From Stenotrophomonas sp. UBA2124 (lineage in GTDB: Bacteria > Pseudomonadota > Gammaproteobacteria > Xanthomonadales > Xanthomonadaceae): DNA of 64,000 nt. The stretch is from the NCBI GenBank assembly GCA_002329155.1, contig DCXY01000001.1, forward strand, positions 114,021-178,020, in the 5' to 3' direction. Position numbers and translations under genes: made by a program. The notes beneath the pieces are model-generated. The model did no database searches, was not told the origin of the DNA, and was given only the letters and a program-made list of their open reading frames with translations. Of this stretch, positions 43,874 to 52,257 are shown in pieces (within the stretch, counting starts at the first letter, position 1; each line of letters begins with the position of its first letter).

Positions 43874-44455
43874 TCAGGCAATGCGCTCGACCCGGCTGCC
43901 ACGGCACAGCGGGTAGCTGACCAGCAGCGGGCGGAGGGCCGCATGCATGCGCGTGAAGCTGTTTCCATACATGTACAGGGCGGTTTCGCCTTGGCCCTGC
44001 CAATGGCTGTTGAGCATGCCGATGCCCTGCAGGCGCCGCTCGCATTCCTCGTATACGTGCTCGGTGTCGCAGCTCTGGTAGACATCGGCAGGCAGGCCGG
44101 TGTCGTCCAGGTACAGGGCAAGGCCCTCGTGGCGGCCCATGGCGATGGGAGCATCGCGGTCGGGGAGGGTGATGTAGGAGCCCTTGGGCGCCAGCATCGC
44201 CTCGAACAGGCGCGTGGTCCTGCCGATGCTTTCGGTATCCATCGAATCCATCAATATCTCGATGTCGCAGCTGGCCACCTCGCCGTTGGGCGCCAGGCGT
44301 GAGCCGCCGCCCAGCACGTCGGCGCTGATGTTGTAGGCCTGGCAGGCGTCATTGAAGGCATCCTCCAGCGCCACGCGGTGCTCAGGCTGCAGGCGTGCGT
44401 TGAGGGTGACGGTGATGATGCCGGGGCGGTGTTCACCCTGATCGGCCTGTTGCAT
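43874..44455 (-). CDS. Hypothetical protein upstream of the hybrid kinase
   Basis: A 193-residue soluble protein of unknown family, starting MQQADQGEHRPGIITVTLNA. The first half has a ferredoxin-like alpha/beta pattern (ITVTLNARLQPEHRVALEDA, then CDIEILMDSMD); the second half is Cys/Tyr-rich. AAGGGAG lies upstream of the ATG at 44455. It is on the kinase strand with a 79-bp gap and may be its input or partner, but this is inference from position. Confidence 0.65.
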   Translation of the reverse strand: MQQADQGEHRPGIITVTLNARLQPEHRVALEDAFNDACQAYNISADVLGGGSRLAPNGEVASCDIEILMDSMDTESIGRTTRLFEAMLAPKGSYITLPDRDAPIAMGRHEGLALYLDDTGLPADVYQSCDTEHVYEECERRLQGIGMLNSHWQGQGETALYMYGNSFTRMHAALRPLLVSYPLCRGSRVERIA

Positions 44456-44621
44456 GGTGCGTGCTCCCTTGCCGCGAACGGACGTGCCGGCCGCTGGCAT
44501 TGCGTGGCTGGCTGCCGTCAGTATCGGCAGGGAAATGTGCACGAACGGTGTTGCCTGTGTTGCACGAACGATGACGGCGCCGGGTGGGGCGCCGTGCTTC
44601 ATCGCATGTGCCTGCGCAGGC

Positions 44622-45764
44622 TCACTTCCAGCGCGATTTGCCGCGGATGTAGCGCGCGGCGTCCTCCAGCGAGGTGGGTAGGTATTCGGACCACAGGTTC
44701 GGCGGGTAGGCGTTCTGGTAGGTGTCGTAGGCGTCGCGGAACAGATCCATGTGCACCACCGGCTGGCGCTTGCGCGCGCGCAGCTCGGCAATGGGGATGC
44801 GGCCGAGCACCAGCGTCTCTTCCTTGCTCTGTGCCTCGGCGATGGCCTTGCCGGTGGGGTCGTACAGCGCGGTACCGCCCGAGCCCGGGTCATCGAAATA
44901 AGGCCCGTTGTCCGGCGAAATGGAGTTGTTGACGATGGACGAATACACGCCGTTGTACATGGCGCAGGCGGCCACATCCAGCTCGGAGAAGCCGCCCGAC
45001 GCGGTGCGCAGGAACACCTCCGCGCCCTTGAACGCCATCGCCCGGAACAGCTCCGGCTCACGCTGGGTGGAACTGGTGCAGATGTTGCCCAGCGGCGTGC
45101 GGGTGACCGGCACCACCGCATCACGGCCATACATTTCCACGTAGCGGTCCAGCACGTCGTAGGTGGTGGTGGTGAACAGCTCGAAATCCGGGAACGCGCC
45201 CTTCAGATTGCGCGCCTTCCAGTGCTTGTCCACGATCTCGCCCTTGTCATTCATGATCGTGGTGATGGACAGCACGTGGCCCGGCCAGTCCGGGTCGGTG
45301 GCGTAGGCGCCGAACACGATCCAGGTGCCGTACTGGCGCGCCTTTCTGGCGATGGCCTCGGTTTCCTCGCCGGGAATGGTGATGGCGAACTTGAGGATTT
45401 CATCGCGCGTCCACTTGCGCCAGCCGGTGAGCGGGAATTCGTGGAACTGCAGCAGGTCGGGCTTGGCGTGGTAGTGCGCCTTGTCGATGAGCTCCAGCAT
45501 GTGCGCCAGGTTGCGCTTGGTGCCCGCCTTCCATTCCCTGGCATCGAAGCTGTGCACGCGTGACTGCACCAGGCCCAGCATCCACGCCGGCTTGGCCAGC
45601 TCCACCGTTTCATAGGTGCCATCGGTGCGCTCGTTCAGCGCGTCCGGGCCCTTGCCCATGGCGGCCTGTGCCGGCGCCGGGGCACCCAGCAGGATGGGGC
45701 CGACGGCGCCCAGTGCGGCCAGGCCGGCGGCGCTGCCCAGGAAGTGTCTGCGGGAGTTGCTCAT
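44622..45764 (-). CDS. Tat-exported carbon-nitrogen hydrolase (aliphatic amidase-like)
   Basis: A 380-residue nitrilase-superfamily protein, which cleaves amides or nitriles. A twin-arginine leader SRRHFLG is followed by an Ala-rich hydrophobic stretch (cleavage near AQA, residue ~34), unusual because amidases of this family are normally cytosolic. The triad is visible: Glu109 in FHEFPLTGW, Lys180 in IVDKHWKARN and Cys229 in GNICTSSTQREPELFR, the latter like the ICDDGNYPE segment of AmiE. A terminator lies 27 bp upstream of the start, so expression may depend on read-through. It is the last gene of the minus arm of the accessory cluster. Confidence 0.82.
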   Translation of the reverse strand: MSNSRRHFLGSAAGLAALGAVGPILLGAPAPAQAAMGKGPDALNERTDGTYETVELAKPAWMLGLVQSRVHSFDAREWKAGTKRNLAHMLELIDKAHYHAKPDLLQFHEFPLTGWRKWTRDEILKFAITIPGEETEAIARKARQYGTWIVFGAYATDPDWPGHVLSITTIMNDKGEIVDKHWKARNLKGAFPDFELFTTTTYDVLDRYVEMYGRDAVVPVTRTPLGNICTSSTQREPELFRAMAFKGAEVFLRTASGGFSELDVAACAMYNGVYSSIVNNSISPDNGPYFDDPGSGGTALYDPTGKAIAEAQSKEETLVLGRIPIAELRARKRQPVVHMDLFRDAYDTYQNAYPPNLWSEYLPTSLEDAARYIRGKSRWK

Positions 45765-45790
45765 CTGTTACCTCATGGTTGAAATGAAAA

Positions 45791-45821
45791 CAGCCCCGGA
45801 GCGCAGGGCGCCCCGGGGCTG
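45791..45821 (-). terminator. Terminator or attenuator ahead of the amidase gene
   Basis: CAGCCCCGG and CCGGGGCTG pair across a 13-nt loop; on the minus strand they are followed by TTTTCATTTC. It lies 38 bp past the calycin-like gene and 27 bp before the amidase ATG, with no room for a promoter between. Partial termination would lower amidase expression relative to the upstream genes. Confidence 0.8.
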
Positions 45822-45858
45822 TATCAGTTGTGATGCTCGAACCGCACGGCGGGGCCGG

Positions 45859-46365
45859 TCAGATCGCCTCGCCGTTGAAGCTGTGGCCCTTGATCTTCTG
45901 CCAGTCGCGGCTGACGAACTTCTCGTCGATCAGGGTGCGCTGCACCAGCACGCCGTTCTTGTACCAATGCCACACGCGGTTGCGCAGCTGGCCGCAGTCG
46001 GAGAGCTGGATCATTTCGTACAGCTCAAGGCCTTCCTCGCCCTTGCGCTTCCAGTACAGCATCACGCTGCGGTGGTAGTCGTCCAGCGGCACTTCGGCGG
46101 CCCAGCCATAGATCAGCTCGTTGTCGAAGATGATGCGGCCAAACTCGTAGCGGGTCGGGAAGTCGCGCACTTCCACCTTGCCGTCGGCCCAGCTGTAGTG
46201 GTTGGTCTGGTGGTACGGCACCTTGTCGTCGCCGGTGAAGCGGCAGATCAGGCGCGACTTGTGCTCGTCGATCTTGTCGCCGTTGGCGTCGTAGTAGCGG
46301 TAAACACCATCCCACACGCCTTCGTGCTTGGCCAGGACGGGCATGTGTTTCTGCATGTCGATCAT
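45859..46365 (-). CDS. Calycin-like protein (DUF3598-type pattern)
   Basis: A 168-residue soluble protein beginning MIDMQKHMPVLAKHEGVWDG. The Trp-Gly-Tyr-rich pattern GVWDGVYRYYDANGD, later YEFGRIIFDNELIYGWAAE and a C-terminal Trp-Tyr stretch resembles calycin-fold DUF3598-like proteins that bind hydrophobic ligands. ATG at 46365 has AAAGGA seven bases upstream; an ATG at 46383 is possible but has no site. The start region overlaps ATATAGCTAT, 10 of the 12-bp core shared by the two cluster promoters. Ligand unknown. Confidence 0.7.
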   Translation of the reverse strand: MIDMQKHMPVLAKHEGVWDGVYRYYDANGDKIDEHKSRLICRFTGDDKVPYHQTNHYSWADGKVEVRDFPTRYEFGRIIFDNELIYGWAAEVPLDDYHRSVMLYWKRKGEEGLELYEMIQLSDCGQLRNRVWHWYKNGVLVQRTLIDEKFVSRDWQKIKGHSFNGEAI

Positions 46366-46412
46366 ATAGCTATCCTTTGTCATGAACGGTGATGGTTGGC
46401 GCGCGTGGCGCC

Positions 46413-46775
46413 TTACTGGTCTCGAAGTTCATCCATGACTTCTTCCATCGGCACGTCCATAGCACCGCCTTCCAGCGCCTCGGTTTCCTGCTGCACGATG
46501 CGCAGCACCCGGGCGATGTATTCCTTCATCCACAGCGTCCGCTGTGCTTCGGCCTTGCGGTCGGGCTGGAACTGGTCCAGTTCCTCGCGGCTGAGCAGGC
46601 CTTTGTGTTCGATCAGGCGTTCCAGCGCATCCAGGCGCTGGTGGGTCACCGCGTTCTCCATTGCGATGGCCATGGCGATGGAGAGCACGCGCTCCACGTC
46701 AGGGTCTTTGAAAAAGTAGGGGCGCTTGCCCTTGGCGCGGGTGCCGGCCAGGGCGATGGGGTCGATGCTGCTCAT
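46413..46775 (-). CDS. Small helical protein of unknown function
   Basis: A 120-residue, largely helical acidic protein starting MSSIDPIALAGTRAKGKRPY. The segment LDALERLIEHKGLLSREELD (48-67) is the only recognisable pattern; it loosely resembles the N-terminal helix-turn-helix of nitrile-hydratase subunits, but no metal-binding CxxCxC motif is present. Its ATG overlaps the stop of the methyltransferase gene (ATGA), so it is translationally coupled to it. Function not known. Confidence 0.7.
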   Translation of the reverse strand: MSSIDPIALAGTRAKGKRPYFFKDPDVERVLSIAMAIAMENAVTHQRLDALERLIEHKGLLSREELDQFQPDRKAEAQRTLWMKEYIARVLRIVQQETEALEGGAMDVPMEEVMDELRDQ

Positions 46776-47959
46776 GCCTTCCACACTCCGAACATGGTCC
46801 ACAGCGCGGCGCGGCCGTGGTCTTCGCCGCTTTCGCTGGCCACCGGGAAGATGTCCCGGTCCACCACGCCACGCACCTTGGTCTCGAAATACCGCTCCGG
46901 GTCGAAGCCGGCCTGGGCCATCATCTGGCGCAGGTCGTACTCGTGCATCACGCTCCAGAACGGCTCGTTGTTGTTGTACGCATCCCAGTCACGGATGAAC
47001 TGCTCGTACGGGTCCATGCCGTGGTACTGCGGCTGCTCCAGGTGCGCGGTGAGGCCACCGGGCGCCAGCAGGCGGTTGATCTCGCGCAGCTTCACCGGCA
47101 TCGCCCTGGACGAGCTTTCGTGCCAGAACATGGCGGTGGTGATCAGGTCGAAGTGGCCATCGGGGTAATCCAGTGCCTCGCCGTTGGCCTGGCGGAACAC
47201 AATGTTGTTCACGCCCAGCGCACGGGCGCGTGCATGGGCATAGCGCAGCATCGGCGCGGCCACGTCCACGGCCACCACTTCGGCATCGGGGAATGCCTGG
47301 GCCAGCGGCACTATGTTGTGGCCAACCGTGCAGCCGATGTCCAGGATGCGGCGCGGCTTGAAGTCCGGGTGTTCTTCCTTCAACCACTGTGCCAGCGCCT
47401 GGCCGCCACCATCGTTGTAGCGGCCCAGCATGCCGCCGGTGGTGGCGAAGATGCCGCAGTCGTAGTTCGCCGCCGCCGACACGTCATCGGCCAGCAGTTC
47501 GGTGTGGTAGCCGCCGGGCATGCAGTGGATGTCCACCGCGCTGGAGTAGCGCGGCACCTGCACGCCGGGGTCCAGCTGCAGGCCGTCATCACTGGCGTTG
47601 AGCGCGCGTGCCTTGTCGATCAGCGCATCCACCTGCTTGAGTACCAGGCCACGGCCTGCCTGCTGGCGCATCTCCATGCTGCTGCGGCGCAGGGCGCTCC
47701 AGGTCTGGTAGATCGCATCGCCGGCCATCGCCTTGCGTACTTCGTGGCGGGTTTCCGGTGCGCGCCCCTTTTCTTTCTCGAACGCCGGCTTGACCCGGCG
47801 CTCATAGGCAACCTTCACCTTCGGGCTGAGCTGAGTGGCGAGGTAGCCGTTGAGGTTGGCCAGGAAATCGAAGCGCGCGGTGTCGTCCAGCGCACTCTTT
47901 GGAAAGACCGCATGGCGGCCTACGTGTTGCCAGCTTGGGGGCAGATTCTGCTCGCTCAT
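46772..47959 (-). CDS. SAM-dependent methyltransferase with an N-terminal helical extension
   Basis: A 395-residue protein. Residues 1-190 form a helical domain unlike common methyltransferases (Arg/Lys-rich, with MPGGYHTELLADDV); residues about 195-320 have a class I methyltransferase fold with motif I ILDIGCTVGHN (205-215) and AVDVAAPML as the acidic loop. C-terminal residues 320-395 probably bind substrate. ATG at 47959 follows a GGAG. It is the first gene of the minus arm and lies under the minus-strand promoter with the shared 23-bp element. Small-molecule O- or N-methylation is inferred. Confidence 0.82.
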   Translation of the reverse strand: MSEQNLPPSWQHVGRHAVFPKSALDDTARFDFLANLNGYLATQLSPKVKVAYERRVKPAFEKEKGRAPETRHEVRKAMAGDAIYQTWSALRRSSMEMRQQAGRGLVLKQVDALIDKARALNASDDGLQLDPGVQVPRYSSAVDIHCMPGGYHTELLADDVSAAANYDCGIFATTGGMLGRYNDGGGQALAQWLKEEHPDFKPRRILDIGCTVGHNIVPLAQAFPDAEVVAVDVAAPMLRYAHARARALGVNNIVFRQANGEALDYPDGHFDLITTAMFWHESSSRAMPVKLREINRLLAPGGLTAHLEQPQYHGMDPYEQFIRDWDAYNNNEPFWSVMHEYDLRQMMAQAGFDPERYFETKVRGVVDRDIFPVASESGEDHGRAALWTMFGVWKA

Positions 47960-48001
47960 GGGACAAGGCTCCGGGCGCGGGAAGCGGGCTCGCTTCAAGT
48001 T

Positions 48002-48024
48002 CTAATGATATAGCTATATGACAT
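48002..48024. promoter_or_regulatory. Shared 23-bp operator, minus-arm copy
   Basis: CTAATGATATAGCTATAT followed by GACAT; identical at 22 of 23 positions to 48695-48717 and in the same orientation. The core ATATAGCTATAT is a perfect 12-bp palindrome and overlaps the -10 box of the minus-arm promoter. Confidence 0.75.
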
Positions 48025-48042
48025 ATTCGTTTCGGTGGTCAA
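48013..48042 (-). promoter_or_regulatory. Predicted sigma-70 promoter of the minus arm
   Basis: On the minus strand TTGACC at 48042-48037 and ATATAG at 48019-48014 are 17 bp apart, giving a leader of about 48 nt to the methyltransferase ATG. The -10 lies in the palindrome of the shared operator. Confidence 0.65.
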
Positions 48043-48679
48043 GCTAAATGTCCAGACCTTTGCAGTGCTTTGATCTGGATCAATTTCGCCCGACTTTCGA
48101 TGCTGCGCAGCAGCATGGCCACGGCTGCATGACATGCATGCAGCACGGCCCTGGTCCGTGCCGTGATCAAGCTGGCTGTACTGCCGGCGCGCATGGTGCT
48201 CGTGGCACTGCTGGCAGCGCCTGCCGTGGCGTGGTGTGGCAAATGCACGCTTTGCGACTGCGCGTTGCTGGTGCCTGCATCGCATAGCTGCACATCGCAC
48301 GCAGGCGGACATAAGACAAAAGAAAGTGTTCGGCCGCTGAGGCATCGCCACCTTCAACTGCTGCATGCGCGTGCCATGTGGCACGCGTTGCCACGCATCC
48401 GTGCCGCGCTGGAGCACGTGCGGTAAGCGTGGCCAGCCGGCGGTGAGGTGAGGGGCTTGAACGCTTTCCCACGACAGCCACCGTGTGTGCTGCCGGTGCC
48501 AGGGCCGGTGCCATGCCGGCAACCGTGCCTGCTGGCCAGGCGCGGCCGTCTTCACACGGTCAGCGGCTCGAATCATGTTGCAAAGCAACAAGTTGCGCAG
48601 CAGGGGCGGGCCTGCGCCGGGTTGCGTCTTCACGCGCCCAGCAGCGGCGAGGGGGTGCCCGAAAAGGTGTTACAAATGA
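48043..48679. other. 640-bp non-coding stretch between the divergent arms
   Basis: No gene is convincing here. Open frames in both directions lack ribosome sites and conserved patterns; one plus-strand frame at 48163 starts with a signal-like stretch and then many Cys but has no ribosome site. The region is unusually long for a divergent promoter and could hide a small RNA or additional binding sites. Confidence 0.4.
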
Positions 48680-48707
48680 TTGGACAATCATGTACTAATG
48701 ATATAGC
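48680..48707 (+). promoter_or_regulatory. Predicted promoter of the plus arm
   Basis: TTGGAC at 48680-48685 and TATAGC at 48702-48707 are 16 bp apart; the leader to the DUF1838 start is about 90 nt. GATTG-GA-CAATC at 48679-48690 is a small inverted repeat over the -35 box. The -10 box lies in the shared palindrome. Confidence 0.6.
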
Positions 48708-48717
48708 TATATGTCAT
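48695..48717. promoter_or_regulatory. Shared 23-bp operator, plus-arm copy
   Basis: CTAATGATATAGCTATAT followed by GTCAT, one base different from the copy at 48002-48024 and in the same orientation although the genes diverge. This favours a protein-binding site over chance promoter similarity. Confidence 0.75.
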
Positions 48718-48804
48718 CTTCGACGGGTCGAAAGGCCTGTCTTCCGTGATCCCGAGCCGGCCTGGGTACATGCCCTGCCAGCTCACTTCAGCCGGGGGTA
48801 GGGC

Positions 48805-49665
48805 GTGAACCGAATTTCATCCGTTTTGATGGCCGCTGCAATTGCACTTTCGCCACAGGCAAACGCGCTGGATCTCAAGTCCGAAGAAGGCAGCCTGGAG
48901 GCAATGGTCAAGCTGCGCTGCTCGCTGGACCCGAAGCAGGAGGAAATCCTGTGGTGGGCCGGCACGCTGTTCGCCCAGGAGCCGGGCAAGAAGGCCGCGC
49001 CGCTGATGGGCTTTGAGGGCTACAACATCTGCCGCGCCGAGAAGCAGGCAGATGGCCAGTGGCGCCTGTACACGCGCGAGCTCACTTTCTACCGCGATCT
49101 GAAGACCGGCAAGATCATGGACAGCTGGAACAACCCGCTGTCCGGCGAGCGCAACGAAGTGGTGCAGGTTGCCAACGACCCGGTCAACACCGTGCTCAAC
49201 GCACCGGGCCGCCCGATCCACTACCCGTGGGTGGAAGCCGGTGACCAGGTGATGCTGACGCTCAATATTCCGCTGGCCTACCCGAATCCGCTGCAGCCGG
49301 AAGAATTTCCCGCTGAATCCAGCGGCCCGACCTACATGGGCTCGGAACACTTCATGTTCTTCGCACCGCGCGCAGCCATGGAAGACCCGGCGCTCAAGAG
49401 CGTGCCGGTGACCTACGGCTGGACCCGCGTTGGCCCGTGGCTGCCGTGGATGAAGCTCGGCACCCGCCCGGGTTCGCTGCTGTACATCGCCCAGGGCAAC
49501 AAGCGCGCCTCGGTGAGCGAGCTGCCCGAGGACATCCAGGAACTGGTCCGCACCCGTTACCCGGAGTACGCACGTGCGCCGGAAACCTGGGTGCAGCCCA
49601 ACGCCACCAGCTGGAGCTACTACAAGCAGCTCAAGCAGGCGGAAAAGGCAAAAAAGCAGGACTGA
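48805..49665 (+). CDS. Exported DUF1838 family protein
   Basis: A 286-residue protein with a signal peptide (cleavage near ANA-LDL, residue 21) and the DUF1838 pattern: GYNICRAEKQADGQWRLYTR, FYRDLKTGKIMDSWNNP and a C-terminal segment ending in WSYYKQL. DUF1838 proteins are uncharacterised and often lie beside TonB-dependent receptors. The start is GTG at 48805, preceded by GGGGGTAGGG. It is the first gene of the plus arm, followed after 88 bp by the receptor. Periplasmic binding or processing of the imported substrate is inference. Confidence 0.8.
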   Translation: MNRISSVLMAAAIALSPQANALDLKSEEGSLEAMVKLRCSLDPKQEEILWWAGTLFAQEPGKKAAPLMGFEGYNICRAEKQADGQWRLYTRELTFYRDLKTGKIMDSWNNPLSGERNEVVQVANDPVNTVLNAPGRPIHYPWVEAGDQVMLTLNIPLAYPNPLQPEEFPAESSGPTYMGSEHFMFFAPRAAMEDPALKSVPVTYGWTRVGPWLPWMKLGTRPGSLLYIAQGNKRASVSELPEDIQELVRTRYPEYARAPETWVQPNATSWSYYKQLKQAEKAKKQD

Positions 49666-49753
49666 GGCAAGGAACTACGGACGGAACCCTCCCCCAACGA
49701 CGGCGCATCCATCCTCCATTCCATTCCGATCAACTCTCCAATCGGGACACTCC

Positions 49754-52189
49754 ATGAAGAACATCAAGCCAGACCTGCTGTGCTCCTCCATCGCTCTCGC
49801 GCTCATGCTGTGCGCGGGAACCGCCATGGCGGACAACGCAGACGAGCCGGGTGCGCAGCCGTCCGCCAACAGCGACGCCGTGCAGAGCCTGGACCAGATC
49901 ACCGTGACCGCGCGCGGTGTTGCCGAGCCGCTGCAGCAGATGCCGCTGCCTATTTCGGCCCTGTCCGAGCAGACCATCGAGAAGAAGGGCCTGACCGATG
50001 TGCGTGACATCGCCAACCTCACCCCGAGCTTCTCGTTCAAGTCGGCCTACGGGCGTGGTTTCGACCGCCCGGTGATTCGCGGCATGTCCAACATCCAGGG
50101 CGAAGCCAATGCCTCGTTCTTCATCGACGGCATCTTCGTCGAGGGCGACATCTCCAGCTATGGCCTGGAAAACATCCAGCGCGTGGAAGTCATCCGTGGC
50201 CCGCAGTCGGCCGCGTTCGGCCGCCGTACCTTCTCCGGTGCGGTCAACTTCATCACCAAGCGCCCCGGCAGCACGCCCGGTGGCAAGGTGACCCTGGGTG
50301 CTGGTGACTATGGCCAGGAAAAGATGGGGCTGTTCTACTCGGGCAGCAACGAGGACGGCTCCTTCGGCTACGACATCAGCCTGAACAAGCGCGCCAATGA
50401 CGGCGTGTTCCGCAACCAGGCGTCCGGCAGGAAGGACCTGGGCGGCAACGAGACCATGAGCGCCATGGCTGCCGCCGCATGGTCGCCGACCGACAAGCTC
50501 AACCTCACCGCGCGTGTGATGCAGCAGAAGAGCCGCGACGAGCATTTCGCCATTGCCCGCCTGGGCAGCGACAACCTCAACTGCTATCTGCCCGAGTACA
50601 CCGGCCAGCTGTACTTCGGCCTGTACCCGGTGCTTGAATCGCGCCGCCGCGGCTACTACTGCGGCGAGCTGAAGGCGCCGTCGGACTATGCCATCAACAC
50701 CAGGGAGTTCGAGGCCGCCGGCTACTTCCCGGGCCGCAAGACCGACCTGCTGCGCACCAGCCTGGTGGTGGACTACCTGTTCGACAACGGTTGGAACCTG
50801 ACCTCGACCTCGGCCTACAACAAGAGCGAGACCTATGCCGCCAGCGACCAGGACTACAGCGCGATCCGCGGCTACGGCGGCGCGTTTGAAAGCTTCGCCA
50901 ACAATGGCCTGAAGAACTGGTCGCAGGACCTGCGCCTGAGCACCGACCAGAGCCTGGCCGTGTCCGGCCTGCTCGGCGCCTACTACTACAGCCAGGAAGC
51001 CCAGCCAGGCTGGGGTGGTGACCTCACCGGCTTCGTGCTGCCGGCAAACAGGGCGGTGCGGGTCATTCCCACCAACCCGAATGACAAGACCGTCAACAAG
51101 GCGATCTACGGCCTGATCAACTGGCACATCAACGACCAGTGGACCACCTCGCTGGAAGGCCGCTACGCGCGTGACGAGATCAGCAAGGGGGGCGTGGATA
51201 CCCGCGTGCTGGGCACCACCACCTACACCCAGCCGTACTCGCTCAGCGGCACCTTCACCAGCTTCACCCCGCGCTGGACGCTGAGCTACCAGGCTGCCGA
51301 GCACATCAACCTGTATGGCCTGGTGTCCAAGGGCACCAAGCCGGGCGGTTTCAACACCGACGTCTACCGTGCCGACTTCAAGGAATCCGAGCGTGATGCG
51401 CTGATCGCCCGCGGCCTTGAAACCTTCAAGGAAGAAGAGGCATGGAACTACGAGCTGGGCATGAAGAGCGACTGGCTCGACGGCACCCTGCGCGTCAATG
51501 CCAACATCTACCAGATTGACTGGACCAATCAGCAGCTGACCGAAACCGGCCCGGTCGTTCGCAAGAACGGCTCGCTGTTCGCTACCAGCTACACAACCAA
51601 CGTGGGTGAATCGCGCATCCGTGGTTTCGAGCTGGAGAGCCAGTGGGCCTTCGCCCAGGGCTGGCTGGCGTCGCTGGCCTATTCCTATACCGATGCCAAG
51701 ATCGAAAAGTTCATCAGCCAGGATCAGGCCGATCTGTTCTCCAGCAGCAATGCGCCGAACCTGACCGACCCGGCCGCCGATGCTGCCGGCTACACCCTGC
51801 CGCGCGTGCCCAAGAACAAGGCAACGCTGGGCCTGATGCATGACGGTGCGTTCGCCAACGGCTGGCAGTACACCGCCAACATGGACGTGAACCACGAAGG
51901 CAAGCGCTATATCCAGGTGGACAACCTGGCCTATATCGGTGCCTCCACCCGCACCAACTTCCGCTTCAGCGTGCGCCCGACCGAACAGCTGCAGGTCTCG
52001 GCATACGTGACCAACGCGTTCAACGACCGCACGCCGGAAGACGCGCAGCGCACCATCGACCCGGATGCCTACGTGGCACTGCCGGCGGTACCGCCGCTGA
52101 CGGGGCTGGCGGTGAGCAACCTGCGTGACTTCGGCATCTCGCCGTCGTTGCCACGCATGTACGGCGTGGAAGTCAGCTACAAGTTCTAA
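49754..52189 (+). CDS. TonB-dependent outer-membrane receptor
   Basis: An 811-residue receptor with a signal peptide (cleavage after AMA, residue ~26), a TonB-box-like DQITVTARG (47-55), a plug domain (about 65-175, with RVEVIRGPQSAAFGRRTFSGAVNF region) and a 22-strand beta-barrel ending in ...VSYKF with C-terminal Phe. It moves a large or scarce substrate across the outer membrane using TonB energy. The subfamily resembles those near catabolic genes in Sphingomonadales and Xanthomonadales. An in-frame upstream extension overlaps the DUF1838 gene and is ignored. Confidence 0.93.
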   Translation: MKNIKPDLLCSSIALALMLCAGTAMADNADEPGAQPSANSDAVQSLDQITVTARGVAEPLQQMPLPISALSEQTIEKKGLTDVRDIANLTPSFSFKSAYGRGFDRPVIRGMSNIQGEANASFFIDGIFVEGDISSYGLENIQRVEVIRGPQSAAFGRRTFSGAVNFITKRPGSTPGGKVTLGAGDYGQEKMGLFYSGSNEDGSFGYDISLNKRANDGVFRNQASGRKDLGGNETMSAMAAAAWSPTDKLNLTARVMQQKSRDEHFAIARLGSDNLNCYLPEYTGQLYFGLYPVLESRRRGYYCGELKAPSDYAINTREFEAAGYFPGRKTDLLRTSLVVDYLFDNGWNLTSTSAYNKSETYAASDQDYSAIRGYGGAFESFANNGLKNWSQDLRLSTDQSLAVSGLLGAYYYSQEAQPGWGGDLTGFVLPANRAVRVIPTNPNDKTVNKAIYGLINWHINDQWTTSLEGRYARDEISKGGVDTRVLGTTTYTQPYSLSGTFTSFTPRWTLSYQAAEHINLYGLVSKGTKPGGFNTDVYRADFKESERDALIARGLETFKEEEAWNYELGMKSDWLDGTLRVNANIYQIDWTNQQLTETGPVVRKNGSLFATSYTTNVGESRIRGFELESQWAFAQGWLASLAYSYTDAKIEKFISQDQADLFSSSNAPNLTDPAADAAGYTLPRVPKNKATLGLMHDGAFANGWQYTANMDVNHEGKRYIQVDNLAYIGASTRTNFRFSVRPTEQLQVSAYVTNAFNDRTPEDAQRTIDPDAYVALPAVPPLTGLAVSNLRDFGISPSLPRMYGVEVSYKF

Positions 52190-52202
52190 GCAACCGCCGC
52201 GC

Positions 52203-52230
52203 GGCCCGGGTGCCTCACCGCATCCGGGCC
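52203..52230 (+). terminator. Hairpin between receptor and amine oxidase genes
   Basis: GGCCCGG and CCGGGCC pair around a 14-nt loop, 13 bp after the receptor stop and 28 bp before the oxidase ATG. No T-run follows, so partial attenuation or mRNA stabilisation is more likely than full termination. Confidence 0.55.
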
Positions 52231-52257
52231 GTCACTTACCAACGCATGGGGAACATG

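Noticed and set aside
48163..48426. Plus-strand 87-codon frame with a signal-like N-terminus and several Cys between the divergent arms
   Set aside because: GTG start without a ribosome site, no conserved pattern, and composition like its surroundings; kept only as a possibility.
49730..51895. Minus-strand 721-codon frame opposite the TonB receptor
   Set aside because: Shadow of the receptor gene; no recognisable domain or ribosome site.
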